DNA of 64,000 nucleotides from Gammaproteobacteria bacterium. GTDB lineage: Bacteria; Pseudomonadota; Gammaproteobacteria; UBA6429; Thiohalophilaceae. Made by a program: the position numbers and the translations under genes. Below the pieces are notes generated by a model. That model had not been told where the DNA came from and searched no databases. It saw only the letters and a list, made by a program, of their open reading frames with translations. The stretch is from contig JAOUNS010000017.1 in assembly GCA_029880855.1 (NCBI GenBank), positions 1-64,000 on the forward strand, given 5' to 3'. Shown in pieces: positions 14,193-23,060 of this stretch. The stretch's first letter is position 1. Each line of letters opens with the position of its first letter.

Positions 14193-15650
14193 TTAATCCA
14201 GCGACCAGGGTGATTTGGGTGAACTGCCGATATTGATGATCCCGATCTGGTTTCCCATCCGTGTCTGTACCGCCGGAGAGACCATTTGCACCTCCTTGCC
14301 ATCAACCGTTACGGTGGAGAACAACAGGATGTTCAGTGAGCCGCCAAAGTAAAAGTTACCGAGTTTGGTCTTGCCTTTGAAAACCTGACCACCTTTTGTA
14401 AAACAGTTAACCTGTCTGTCCGCCGGCTTGTCTGCATCACATTCATTCAAGACCACCGAACCCACCGAATCAAGACCAACCGGTATCGAAGCCACATAGC
14501 CGGTCAGTTTTGCGGGTTGTGTGTTAGGCAGATTATCAAACTCCACTTTCATTACCAGTACACCGCGCTGGAAAGCCTGAAATTGTGAGAAATCGGTACC
14601 GGGACGGCCCACATTGCCATCCATGGGTACCCAGTTGGGAAAATCGGGATAACCAAAGGTGCCTGGCGTACCGGGTGTGCCGGTTTTAACAATCTCGGCA
14701 TGGATCATTTTGCCGTCTACCGGTGCGTGAAAGTGATGGTAGGTGTTAGGCATCAAGACGCAGGTTAATCCACTGCCACCGACAAATTTCTTTTTCAGTT
14801 CATCTGGCAAAGTACCCAGCATATCCTGCACCGAAATAGGAATTTTTTTCACATCCAGGACAGTATCAAGTTGTAACGGATTTTCGATATATTTGCGAAC
14901 GTAGTTATTGTCATACTTCACTACCTGTACCAGTGGATTCATGATGCAATCTGTGGGTGCGACGATAACGTAATTTCTGTCCGACATGGTGACCGGACGA
15001 CTCGGGTAATTCCCGACACTGTCGGTCTTCAGGTTTCGTGCAAAAAATTCATTCCAGCTTTTATATTCCTCCGGTTTTGTCTTTATATAATCATCAATTT
15101 CTATGCGAGGATCTTTCACCCATTGCCCCACCTCGCCGGTTGATGCCTGACTGTCCATGAATACACGATACTCTGCATTCCACATGGATAAAAATACCGG
15201 CCCGGTAGCCAGTGGTTTGCCGGGTTTGTGAGGATCACGCCCCTGTACAAAATTTTGTCCGGCCGGGTTTTGATAATATAACCATGCAAAATAGAGAATT
15301 GGATCCAGCGCATTATCCTGATCGCCGCTGATCTGAGGCAACACCTGGCACCATTGATCGAACATGTTTACCATCGCCAGCATTAACCCCTTGCCGTTTT
15401 TCGCTTGCTTCCATGGATTCTTGCGCGATTTCCCGTAACCGTATCCCTCCGGCATTGTTTTCAGTCCCTTATAGATATTGTCAAAGGCCTTGCGTGTCGC
15501 CTTGTCGTTCTTGTATTGCTGTTGCAGATATTGCAGTGAGCCATCACATGCTGATTGTGCAACGACGGTTTGTGCCGACATCAGCGCAGCAACAAACATC
15601 AGAATTGATGTCAACAAACTGAATAGGTATTTACGATGATACTGTTTCAT
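14193..15650 (-). CDS. secreted phosphatidylserine decarboxylase-like protein
   Basis: 485 aa from the ATG at 15650, which has AGGAGCAGTC just upstream. A signal peptide (YLFSLLTSILMFVAALMSAQ) is followed by a region resembling phosphatidylserine decarboxylase-related proteins: WNEFFARNLK, then PTDCIMNPLVQ, LMPNTYHHFHAPVDGKMIHA (the catalytic His-rich loop), and near the C-terminus LGNFYFGGSLNILLF. The GGS matches the self-cleavage site that generates the pyruvoyl group in the family (usually GGST or LGST). Canonical enzymes are inner-membrane proteins making phosphatidylethanolamine. An exported, longer relative points to a different lipid or amino-acid substrate. That is inference. Confidence 0.75.
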   Translation of the reverse strand: MKQYHRKYLFSLLTSILMFVAALMSAQTVVAQSACDGSLQYLQQQYKNDKATRKAFDNIYKGLKTMPEGYGYGKSRKNPWKQAKNGKGLMLAMVNMFDQWCQVLPQISGDQDNALDPILYFAWLYYQNPAGQNFVQGRDPHKPGKPLATGPVFLSMWNAEYRVFMDSQASTGEVGQWVKDPRIEIDDYIKTKPEEYKSWNEFFARNLKTDSVGNYPSRPVTMSDRNYVIVAPTDCIMNPLVQVVKYDNNYVRKYIENPLQLDTVLDVKKIPISVQDMLGTLPDELKKKFVGGSGLTCVLMPNTYHHFHAPVDGKMIHAEIVKTGTPGTPGTFGYPDFPNWVPMDGNVGRPGTDFSQFQAFQRGVLVMKVEFDNLPNTQPAKLTGYVASIPVGLDSVGSVVLNECDADKPADRQVNCFTKGGQVFKGKTKLGNFYFGGSLNILLFSTVTVDGKEVQMVSPAVQTRMGNQIGIINIGSSPKSPWSLD

Positions 15651-15862
15651 GACTGCTCCTTTGTTATCCCTTTTGCCATGGATAATAGATAGGAAACAGA
15701 AATGAACTTGTCGAGGCAGGATCAAATAGTTTGATCAGTTACCTGTCAGTCATCCACTCTGATGACAGATAGATAGTGCTTGATCATTCACTTAATCAGA
15801 CATGTATTGGTTACTGTCATACAACCGGTTTGTTATCCTTGTATTGAAAATGGATCTTTTAT

Positions 15863-16426
15863 TTATTCATACGGCACGATATCTTCCGCATTCAGGATAT
15901 AGGCCGCTTCGGCCACCTTGCTGTTGGTTTTCTCCACTTGCATGACGCCGGTAACCAATACGGTATCCATGATCTTGCGGATCACCTTTGTCCCATTCTT
16001 GCTTTTGACAAAAACGATCTGGTTTGCCGGCGGCGGCGGGACGTGGATACAGGCGCCGTGATACGGCACGAGTAAAAACTCGGAGATGGCCTTGCCGTCT
16101 GATTCCAGCGGCACCACAAAGCCGGGTAACTTGATGCGTTTGCCGTTGAGTTTCCAGTTGGGCGGTCCCAGTTTCTGCAAGCGTTTGATCTTTTCCTTTA
16201 ACAGGATAATGCGCGGGTCGTCATCGCCGATTTTGCCGTTGTTATAATCGGCGATCAGCTTTTCATTCGGTCGCCAGTTTTCCGGGATCAATTCATCCCA
16301 GCCGATCTCTTTTACCGTGTCACCGGCTGCCGGTTTGGGTTTTTCCGCCGCCGTGGTTTGCATAAAGGGAATGGCAACCGCCAGACCAAGGCAAAGCAGG
16401 GTAGTCAGAATGATATTTTTTAACAT
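15863..16426 (-). CDS. DUF3299 periplasmic protein of a zrg-like operon
   Basis: 187 aa with a signal peptide (MLKNIILTTLLCLGLAVAIP, cleavage near TTA-AE). The DUF3299 core is clear: IKLPGFVVPLESDGKAISEF then LLVPYHGACIHVPPPPANQI. The conserved Cys and His in GACIHVPPPP may bind metal. The protein is the last of five genes transcribed together and lies 11 bp after the permease stop. DUF3299 genes are often found beside MacB/LolD-type transporters and DUF2796 proteins. GAGGAAAACC precedes the start. Confidence 0.8.
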   Translation of the reverse strand: MLKNIILTTLLCLGLAVAIPFMQTTAAEKPKPAAGDTVKEIGWDELIPENWRPNEKLIADYNNGKIGDDDPRIILLKEKIKRLQKLGPPNWKLNGKRIKLPGFVVPLESDGKAISEFLLVPYHGACIHVPPPPANQIVFVKSKNGTKVIRKIMDTVLVTGVMQVEKTNSKVAEAAYILNAEDIVPYE

Positions 16427-16437
16427 GGTTTTCCTCG

Positions 16438-17700
16438 TTATATCCGGATGGTCATGCCATCCGCCAATGAATATTGATAGGCGCGCAGGCCGGGAATGAT
16501 ACTCACCACGGTTCCCACCAACAACAATATGCCCAACAGACTCAACTCATACAGACTGGGCCAGTCGATACCGATAAACAAACCGAAACGGTTTTCGATC
16601 AACGGCTGTGCGATGAACAAAAAGCCATATAGCAAACCGATCCCGATCAGGATGCCCAGCAGGATCAACATCACCGCCTCGCCGCTGATCAGAAACAGGA
16701 TATGCATGGGTCTGGCCCCGACTGAGCGCAGTATGGCCATCTCGCGGCGGCGTTCATTGAGACTGGTGAGGATCACCGTGATCATGCCGATCAATCCCAC
16801 CAGGACCACAAACACCGACACCGCCAGCAAGGCCTTCTCCGCAATGCCCATCATGTCCCACAGCTCCTGCAGGGCCACACCGGGCAGGATGGCCAGCAAG
16901 GGTTCAGCCGGGTAGTTATTTATATAGTGTTGTACGCGAAAGGTACTGACGCGGGATTGCAAACCAAACAGGGCCGCCGTGATGCTCTTTGGTGTCAGAT
17001 CCATGGTCGCGGCCTTTTGTGCCGAGATAGACAGGCCCGGCATTTTGCTCCCGCCCTGCCAGTCCACATGAACAGCCTCAATGGCGCGCAGGCTGACATG
17101 TACCGTGCGATCCAGCGGTGTGCCGGTCTTGCGCAGGATACCGGTGACGGTAAACGGTTTGTTGTCATGCTTAAACAGACTCACCTCACCCGCACCGTGG
17201 GCAATCACGATCTTTGAACCAGTTTGATAACCCAGCTTCTCCGCCACATCGGCGCCGAGCACCGCCTCATACAGCTCACTGAATGGCTTGCCCGCAGCAA
17301 ATTCCAGCGGTTTGTGCCGGGCATAACGATAGTGTTCAAAGTAATCCACCGTTGTACCCATGACCCGAAAACCCCTGTGCGAATCGCCCAATGCAATCGG
17401 CACCGCCCATTTCACATCCAGGTGTTTGCGCAGTTCCTGATAACTCTGCCAGGAGACATTATTCGTCGCGTTGCCGATACGAAACACCGAATAGAGCAGC
17501 AACTGTACCGAACCGCTGCGCGCACCGACGATCAGATCCGTACCGGAGATGGTATTGGCAAAACTGTTGCGTGATTCAACACGGATACGCTCCACACCCA
17601 GGAGCAGGGCCACACTGAGGGCGATGGATAACAGGGTCAGGCTTGCGGTAAAGCGGCGATTCCAGAGACTCTTCAAGGCCAGTTGATGGACGGGAACCAT
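16438..17700 (-). CDS. ABC transporter permease, FtsX/MacB type
   Basis: 420 aa. An N-terminal membrane helix at about 18-38 (FTASLTLLSIALSVALLLGV) is followed by a roughly 230-residue periplasmic domain. Three C-terminal helices follow (LAVSVFVVLVGLIGMITVIL; ISGEAVMLILLGILIGIGLL; LLGILLLVGTVVSIIPGLRA). The ERRREMAILRSVGA motif before the third segment is the FtsX-domain signature. Its ATG overlaps the stop of the ATPase gene (TAATG), so the two are translationally coupled. By analogy with the Vibrio zinc-regulated zrg locus it may handle metal or a metal-binding protein. Lipoprotein release or efflux are alternatives. Confidence 0.85.
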   Translation of the reverse strand: MVPVHQLALKSLWNRRFTASLTLLSIALSVALLLGVERIRVESRNSFANTISGTDLIVGARSGSVQLLLYSVFRIGNATNNVSWQSYQELRKHLDVKWAVPIALGDSHRGFRVMGTTVDYFEHYRYARHKPLEFAAGKPFSELYEAVLGADVAEKLGYQTGSKIVIAHGAGEVSLFKHDNKPFTVTGILRKTGTPLDRTVHVSLRAIEAVHVDWQGGSKMPGLSISAQKAATMDLTPKSITAALFGLQSRVSTFRVQHYINNYPAEPLLAILPGVALQELWDMMGIAEKALLAVSVFVVLVGLIGMITVILTSLNERRREMAILRSVGARPMHILFLISGEAVMLILLGILIGIGLLYGFLFIAQPLIENRFGLFIGIDWPSLYELSLLGILLLVGTVVSIIPGLRAYQYSLADGMTIRI

Positions 17701-18410
17701 TATGCCGCCTCCGTCCGGTTATCAACGGCGCGGTTGATCTCGCGCAAGTCGATACGCTGATCAAAGAAACGCTCCAGACTGCTGTCATGACTGACAAACA
17801 ACAGGGTGTTGCCCGCCGTGTCGCACTCGCGGATCAACAGTTCGATAAAGGCATTGCGTCGATCCGCATCCAGTGAAGAGGTGGGTTCATCGGCGATGAT
17901 GATCTCGGGCCTGCCGATCAGGGCGCGTGCCGCCGCCACCCGTTGCTGCTGGCCCACACTCAGGGCCGTGACCGATTGATGCACATGTTCTTCATGCAGA
18001 TCAAGATGACTCAACAAACGCCGCGCCTCATCCTCCGCTGTGCCGCTATGCAACACCCTGGCGCGACGCGGCGGTGAAAACTGCAAGGGCAACAGAACAT
18101 TTTCCAGCACCGAGAGATAGGGGATCAGATTGAACATCTGAAAAATAAAGCCGATATGATTGGCGCGGAAGTGATCCCGCTTGCCGGCAGGCAAGGTATT
18201 AATGCGTTGTTCCAGCAAGTTGATCTCGCCGCGTTCCGGTATCAGCACCCCACCCAGCAAACTCAACAAGGTGCTCTTGCCGCTGCCGCTGGGTCCCTTG
18301 ATAAACACCCGCTGTCCGGCCTCAATCACCAGACTGTCGATGTTCAATACCGGTTGCGCCTCGCATTGCCAGCGAAACAGTAATTGTTTGATCTCAATGA
18401 CCCTGCTCAT
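17700..18410 (-). CDS. ABC transporter ATP-binding protein, LolD-like
   Basis: About 236 aa from the ATG at 18410, which is preceded by GGAGCAGCG. A GTG 15 bp further upstream would overlap the previous stop. All ATPase motifs are present: Walker A GPSGSGKST (about residue 40), Q-loop FIFQMFNLIPYLSVLENVLL (typical of the LolD/MacB/FtsE group), signature LSVGQQQRVAAARALI and Walker B IIIADEPTSSLD. The signature motif is LSVGQ rather than LSGGQ, which is tolerated. It pairs with the downstream FtsX-type permease. Confidence 0.88.
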   Translation of the reverse strand: MSRVIEIKQLLFRWQCEAQPVLNIDSLVIEAGQRVFIKGPSGSGKSTLLSLLGGVLIPERGEINLLEQRINTLPAGKRDHFRANHIGFIFQMFNLIPYLSVLENVLLPLQFSPPRRARVLHSGTAEDEARRLLSHLDLHEEHVHQSVTALSVGQQQRVAAARALIGRPEIIIADEPTSSLDADRRNAFIELLIRECDTAGNTLLFVSHDSSLERFFDQRIDLREINRAVDNRTEAA

Positions 18411-18421
18411 CGCTGCTCCGA

Positions 18422-18970
18422 TCACCGGTTTAATGTTATACGTGCATGTTGTTTGGTCAGTGTCACGGCCTGTTGACCTGTTGCACTCAGTAACTGCACA
18501 TTGATTCGTGTCATACCCGGAAATGTTTTGAACAGGTTTACATCCAAACCGTTCAGCTTGGAGATGTCACTGCATTGATACACATACTCACCATCGAAAT
18601 CGGCATGACTGTCATGATCACGCACTGCTTTATTCTGCAACAACGGTGTATTCACATTCACCCTGCTCAACTTGCATCCCGCCGCCATGTCCGGCACAAA
18701 GATGCCGTCCACCAACATCAACTTCGCCACAGCCTGCATCACCGCCCGTGTTTCATTTTCATTACGCGGTCTGTGTTCAAAGCCCACCAGATTCACAGCC
18801 GGACTGTTGAATTCGATATGCAAACGATTGTCTTCGACAACCATATTCATAGCAGCAGCCCCGTGTTCATGGGCGCCATGACGGCGGTGGCCATGTTCTG
18901 CCGCCGTCAATGGCAGGGCAAGGCTTAACAAAGCGGAAACAACAAGACGATGGATAAAACGACCTGGCAT
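18422..18970 (-). CDS. zrgA: DUF2796/ZrgA-family zinc-binding periplasmic protein
   Basis: 182 aa from the ATG at 18970 (AGGAGAGTGAC just before it). A signal peptide (RLVVSALLSLALPLTAAEHG) is followed by a His-rich segment HGHRRHGAHEHGAAAMNMVV, then the DUF2796 core IEFNSPAVNLVGFEHRP. A second His/Asp cluster (HDSHADFDGEYVYQC) follows with a likely disulfide pair. Vibrio ZrgA, from the zinc-regulated zrg operon, belongs to this family and binds zinc in the periplasm. The downstream order here (ATPase, permease, DUF3299) is similar to my recollection of that locus. I could not recognise a Zur box upstream. Confidence 0.75.
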   Translation of the reverse strand: MPGRFIHRLVVSALLSLALPLTAAEHGHRRHGAHEHGAAAMNMVVEDNRLHIEFNSPAVNLVGFEHRPRNENETRAVMQAVAKLMLVDGIFVPDMAAGCKLSRVNVNTPLLQNKAVRDHDSHADFDGEYVYQCSDISKLNGLDVNLFKTFPGMTRINVQLLSATGQQAVTLTKQHARITLNR

Positions 18971-19050
18971 GTCACTCTCCTGATAAATCGCAAACACTAT
19001 ATCGGCACAACCGCAAACGACTGTACACGCGCATCAAACAAGGATTTATC

Positions 19051-19338
19051 TTAAGCGACCGGGGGCGCCCGACTCTGGTAATAACCGGTATGGAAGCAAC
19101 AAGAATTAACAAAAACGTCGGACAATACCGCGACAGCAGCATCCACCCGCACCGGTATGACCGGCAACGCCGTCCGATCATCAATATCATTCACCTGCAG
19201 ACAGACCAGACAGTAGACCGGCTCCCCGCTCAGGGCATGCTCCACCCCGTGGGACGCCAGATGCCACTGGCCGAACAGCAGGCCGACCCCCATCAGGGCA
19301 TATAACAAACGCGGGAAAGGCAAATGGCGATGCAGCAT
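19051..19338 (-). CDS. small His/Cys-rich membrane protein, first gene of the zrg-like operon
   Basis: 95 aa. One N-terminal hydrophobic segment (LLYALMGVGLLFGQWHLASH) leads into a short exposed domain with HGVEHAL, CLVC and CCFHTGY, ending in RAPPVA. The HxxxxxH, CxxC and RAPP ending are typical of DUF2946-like small proteins found next to metal-transport genes. A metal-sensing or metal-binding role is plausible but unproven. It lies 80 bp upstream of zrgA on the same strand. The start is the ATG after the plus-strand-facing spacer. The alternative is a non-coding leader, but the His/Cys pattern argues for a gene. Confidence 0.6.
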   Translation of the reverse strand: MLHRHLPFPRLLYALMGVGLLFGQWHLASHGVEHALSGEPVYCLVCLQVNDIDDRTALPVIPVRVDAAVAVLSDVFVNSCCFHTGYYQSRAPPVA

Positions 19339-19587
19339 GGACCGATCAAAGCCTGATCAGAGGGGGAAGTCAAGAACGGTCGCCGGATGGTAAACCGACA
19401 ACACATATCGCCCCAGATAAACGAGCGGGAAACTGACCGCCCTCAGGGTTTATACCCGGTCCAAACCTGTGCCGGGTAACCTGCACTGACCCCGGTATAT
19501 ATACATATTGGTAGTACGCTTTTTCAAAAGCCTGTGCTAGACTCCCGGGAATTAAACGTTGCATAACTTCAAAGGAACTGAATCGCC

Positions 19588-20664
19588 ATGAGTCTCAAAG
19601 ACAATGTCCCTGTTCACGCCAATAGCCGCACCAGAAACTACCTTAGCGCTGAAGAATTAAAGAACTATATCTTTTTCTCCAACCTCACCAAAGGTGGGAC
19701 CGGCAAGAAATTACATATCGATGCAAGACTGTTACCGGTATTCCTCAGTGCTGTCGATCCCGACACTCATGACGGCAAGGAAACGATTCGAAAGATCGAA
19801 AACCTGCGGGGTATGGCCGGACAGGTTGACAGCCTCAAAAATCAGCAGAACGCCTTTGACAACATGCTCCTCGTCAAGAACCTGCAGATCTATTACCAGG
19901 TTCGTGATGGTCAGGTCTATATCACAAACATCAAAGTTGACTATAGGGGCGATAAAGAGGAAATGGGCCTCTATAATGTATACACCCCACACGGCCTTAA
20001 AGAAAAGAAAGCACACTTTGTGAAAGATGACAAACTGCCCTATGGCGCCACCAAGGTATATATCAGTGGCGCCGTTTCAAAACTAAAAGCCGCAGTAGCT
20101 GAAAGCCAAAAATACTTTGCAAATGAAAAATACGTTGTACTGTTCTATTGTCCGTCACATATCGTGAATGGACTTGGAATCTGGAAATCCAGCCTGCAAA
20201 GCCACCGCGCCAATAATGCCGCCGCCAAACTGGCGGAAGTGATCAATAAAAACAAAAAAACTACGTCAACCTGGGCGGCGGACGGAGAAGGTGCGGCACT
20301 GCTTGCCGGCAGCCTGCGCCATGTGCCCGGCGACCTGGAAAAACTCACCTTCCAGTTGCTCAATCCGGTGGGTGATTCCACCAAGCTGCTGGCCACACTG
20401 AAGCAGAAACAGGCGAAGTTCCTGCCGCAGACTGTCAGCATCGACAAAGGCCATCGACCCGCTCATGTATCACTCCTGGCCCAGCAACCCAACATGTTGA
20501 AAACGGTCTCAGCTTTACCAACGCCTGATGCAAATTCTAAAAAGCTTCGCGATGACTGCCTCGCCGAGATCAAACAGCTGGGTGGCGGCTTTGCCGGCGC
20601 CATCAATTCACGACTGGGCAAAACCTTTATGGACATTGCCCGCATCGCCAACAAGATGATCTGA
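19588..20664 (+). CDS. protein of unknown function, candidate effector
   Basis: 358 aa, basic, no signal peptide or membrane helices. I do not recognise a family. Visible features: TKGGTGKKLHIDARLLPVFL near the N-terminus, a long polar helical middle (KLKAAVAESQKYFANEKYVV), then LFYCPSHIVNGLGIWKSS, which resembles the core of an alpha/beta domain, and a Gly/Ala-rich end (IKQLGGGFAGAINSRLGKTF). AAGGAACTGAATCGCC precedes the ATG. The next gene starts 1 bp after its stop and is duplicated behind it. This layout is typical of a toxin followed by immunity genes; that interpretation is inference from arrangement. Confidence 0.6.
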   Translation: MSLKDNVPVHANSRTRNYLSAEELKNYIFFSNLTKGGTGKKLHIDARLLPVFLSAVDPDTHDGKETIRKIENLRGMAGQVDSLKNQQNAFDNMLLVKNLQIYYQVRDGQVYITNIKVDYRGDKEEMGLYNVYTPHGLKEKKAHFVKDDKLPYGATKVYISGAVSKLKAAVAESQKYFANEKYVVLFYCPSHIVNGLGIWKSSLQSHRANNAAAKLAEVINKNKKTTSTWAADGEGAALLAGSLRHVPGDLEKLTFQLLNPVGDSTKLLATLKQKQAKFLPQTVSIDKGHRPAHVSLLAQQPNMLKTVSALPTPDANSKKLRDDCLAEIKQLGGGFAGAINSRLGKTFMDIARIANKMI

Positions 20665-20665
20665 T

Positions 20666-21409
20666 ATGAGATTTTTACACAACGTCATCGGCCCCGACTT
20701 CGACAAGGCCGATCTGGTCTCCTTCGATTTCGGTGACGTCGATTTCATCATGCGCCTGCCTGAAAATAGTGATCGAGACGGTGAAAAATTTCTCGCGCCG
20801 AGCGACCTGACCTGTATTACGGACGATCAATGGGATATCACTGGTGACAGCATCAAGACCTTAACCCTGGCGAAGCACCGTTGGGTATACAAATACGATG
20901 ACCCGGTCAACGAGATTGATTCTTTCCTGACAGATATATATCTGGTCGTTAAGGAGATACCGGCTGAAAAGCAGACACAGCCGGTCCCACTCAATATCAA
21001 TACATTTTCAGGCTGGATCCTGGAAATGATGCACCACTGGATACACTTGACCGTGCGAGACATGCCGACCGGTGAACCTTTTGAAGTTGTGATGAAGAAT
21101 TGGCAGGCACCGGCCACGGTCGCTGATATGGAAATCATCAAACGGGATAATCTTGACTGGGTTGTCGCACCTTACGGCCCCATTGACAACGGTCCGCCGG
21201 TTCAACACATTTGTATTCCGCTCAACAGAAAATATTTCATGATGTTGATGGTGGAAACATCAAAAATGTATTACGCGGATCTGGCAGACCCCTTCCTTGA
21301 TAAAGAGATCGAGCTTGTTGAGGCGCAGATTTGTGATGAGTTCCTGAGTTATATCAATATTGTCTACTCGCCCGAGATTCTGGAAGCGATCAAAAAACAA
21401 CGTTCATAG
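20666..21409 (+). CDS. protein of unknown function, candidate immunity protein (copy 1)
   Basis: 247 aa, strongly acidic, cytoplasmic. It opens MRFLHNVIGPDFDKADLVSF, then DFGDVDFIMRLPENS. The C-terminal half has VADMEIIKRDNLDWVVAPYG, ICIPLNRKYFMMLMVETSKM and a long acidic C-terminal helix (EIELVEAQICDEFLSYINIV). The gene begins one base after the 358-aa protein, so the two are translationally coupled. A paralogue follows directly (21444-22183). Acidic charge, coupling to the upstream basic protein and duplication fit an immunity role. A chaperone or structural partner is an alternative. Confidence 0.6.
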   Translation: MRFLHNVIGPDFDKADLVSFDFGDVDFIMRLPENSDRDGEKFLAPSDLTCITDDQWDITGDSIKTLTLAKHRWVYKYDDPVNEIDSFLTDIYLVVKEIPAEKQTQPVPLNINTFSGWILEMMHHWIHLTVRDMPTGEPFEVVMKNWQAPATVADMEIIKRDNLDWVVAPYGPIDNGPPVQHICIPLNRKYFMMLMVETSKMYYADLADPFLDKEIELVEAQICDEFLSYINIVYSPEILEAIKKQRS

Positions 21410-21443
21410 TATTCATATCTGCAACAGATTGAGTTTGACTTAA

Positions 21444-22183
21444 ATGGAATTTATGCACAACGTCATCGGCCCCGATTTCGACGAGGCCGACTTGGTCTCT
21501 TTCGATTTTGGTGATGTCGATTTCATTATGCGCCTGCCTGAGCATAGTGAGCGTGATGGAAGAAAATTCCTGGCGCCGACTAATCTTGCTCAAATATCTG
21601 ACGAAAACTGGGATTTCATTGCTGAGGATGGCTCGAAAATAAAAAATCTGACAACACATTGCTGGTTGTATAAAGACAAATCGAACGACGATGATGTTTT
21701 TCTTACGCACTTAGACATTATCCTTAAAGAATTGCCACATACTGCTCAACAGCAATTTGCACCTCTAAACAAACAGGCTTTATGCAAGTGGATTGTAAAC
21801 GCATTACACGACAGTGTTGCAGACATGGAGATGCAAGCAATAAAAGACTGGAACAGGCCATCGTCGACTGGCAGGTCCCTGCCCAGGTCTCAGACTTGGA
21901 GATTATCAAACGTGACCAAGCAGACTGGATCACCGCCTCATTCGGTCATGAAAGTGTGGGTAACCCAGAACAACATATTTTCATTCCATTAAATAGACAG
22001 TATGTCATTGTAGTAACGATCAATTCTTCAAAATTGACCTATTCCCACACCCCTGATACCTACCCAAAACAAGCAATCGAACCGGTAAAAGAACAAATTC
22101 GTCAAGAGTTTTTGAGTTATATCAACGTCGTCTACTCGCCCGGGATTCTGGACGAGATCAAAAAACAAAACCCGTCGCGTTAA
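21444..22183 (+). pseudogene. frameshifted paralogue of the preceding gene (candidate immunity copy 2)
   Basis: From the ATG at 21444 the first 130 or so residues align with the preceding gene; the first 30 (MEFMHNVIGPDFDEADLVSF and on) are nearly identical. Near 21835-21850, at a GCAATAAAAGACTGG run, homology moves to another frame, which continues VSDLEIIKRDQADWITASFG, then HIFIPLNRQYVIVVTINSSK, to a stop at 22183. A single indel explains this. N-terminal identity is much higher than C-terminal identity, suggesting either gene conversion or a conserved interaction surface in the first 30 residues. Confidence 0.7.
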
Positions 22184-22890
22184 CGCTCTCCCCGGTGACG
22201 CCCGGCAAACCTGCGCATCAGCACTACCGGGGCATAAATCAAATAGCAAACAATCACCACACCAACCGCCATACCGATGAGATACCAGGGCCAGGGCCCC
22301 ATGAAATCCAGCAGTGAAGCACCGTCGGGTTTTAGCAACAGGAAAAGGTAATTGGTTCTCAGCAACATATTCAGACCCAGCATCAACACCCCGTATATCA
22401 GCGTAACAACAATCGCCTTCCAGACCGAGGCATGCTGTGGTTTGAAGCCAAAGACGAAGCCGGCGTACAGCACGCCGAGTACAGTGAGTGAATGGCCGAT
22501 GTAAAAAATGATATAACCGGGATCAGGAAACCCGACCAACAGGTCCGGCGTGATCATGGCCATATTCGAACCGCCCAACGCCCAGAAATAGGCAATCTCA
22601 TAAATGCGATAGGAACGCTTCAACAGCATCAACACAACCAGGAACGTACACAGGTCACAGATCTGCAACGGCATCAAAGCAAGCCAGGGAATACCAAAGC
22701 TGCGATACAGCAGGGTCTTGGCTGCCATCACCACCACAATCAACAAAACAAAGCCGTTGGTGACCGAATCAGCCAGCCCCTTGTCCAAAACCAGACGCGA
22801 GAACGGCTGCATCAGAAAACAAAGCGCCAGGATCAAACCCAGAGTCACCAGATGTGATGTGCCAAAAATGACAAAGTCAGGATTTTGCAT
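22180..22890 (-). CDS. TIGR02206 (YwaF-like) family integral membrane protein
   Basis: 236 aa with six or seven transmembrane helices. The family signature is visible: MPLQICDLCTFLVVLMLLKR, then YEIAYFWALGGSNMAMITPD, with the conserved FPDPGYIIFYIGHSL stretch. The family is widespread and uncharacterised. The stop overlaps the converging pseudogene end by 4 bp. No neighbour gives a clue to its role. Confidence 0.75.
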   Translation of the reverse strand: MQNPDFVIFGTSHLVTLGLILALCFLMQPFSRLVLDKGLADSVTNGFVLLIVVVMAAKTLLYRSFGIPWLALMPLQICDLCTFLVVLMLLKRSYRIYEIAYFWALGGSNMAMITPDLLVGFPDPGYIIFYIGHSLTVLGVLYAGFVFGFKPQHASVWKAIVVTLIYGVLMLGLNMLLRTNYLFLLLKPDGASLLDFMGPWPWYLIGMAVGVVIVCYLIYAPVVLMRRFAGRHRGER

Positions 22891-23060
22891 AAGGTAATGA
22901 ACTCCCTGCCGGAATCTGCGAACGGCCGGCCATCATCCACCGCCCTTTACCCGGTACATTAACTTCACTGTAGCAGAATATCGCAGCCGAAAAATACGCT
23001 ATCCCGGCTAATGGCGCTGTGCTATTGTCCGGCTTCCTCTTCTCTGGAAGGATAACTGCC

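Noticed and set aside
19339-19587. Zur-box search upstream of the zrg-like operon
   Set aside because: No convincing match to the gammaproteobacterial AT-rich Zur dyad could be picked out by eye.
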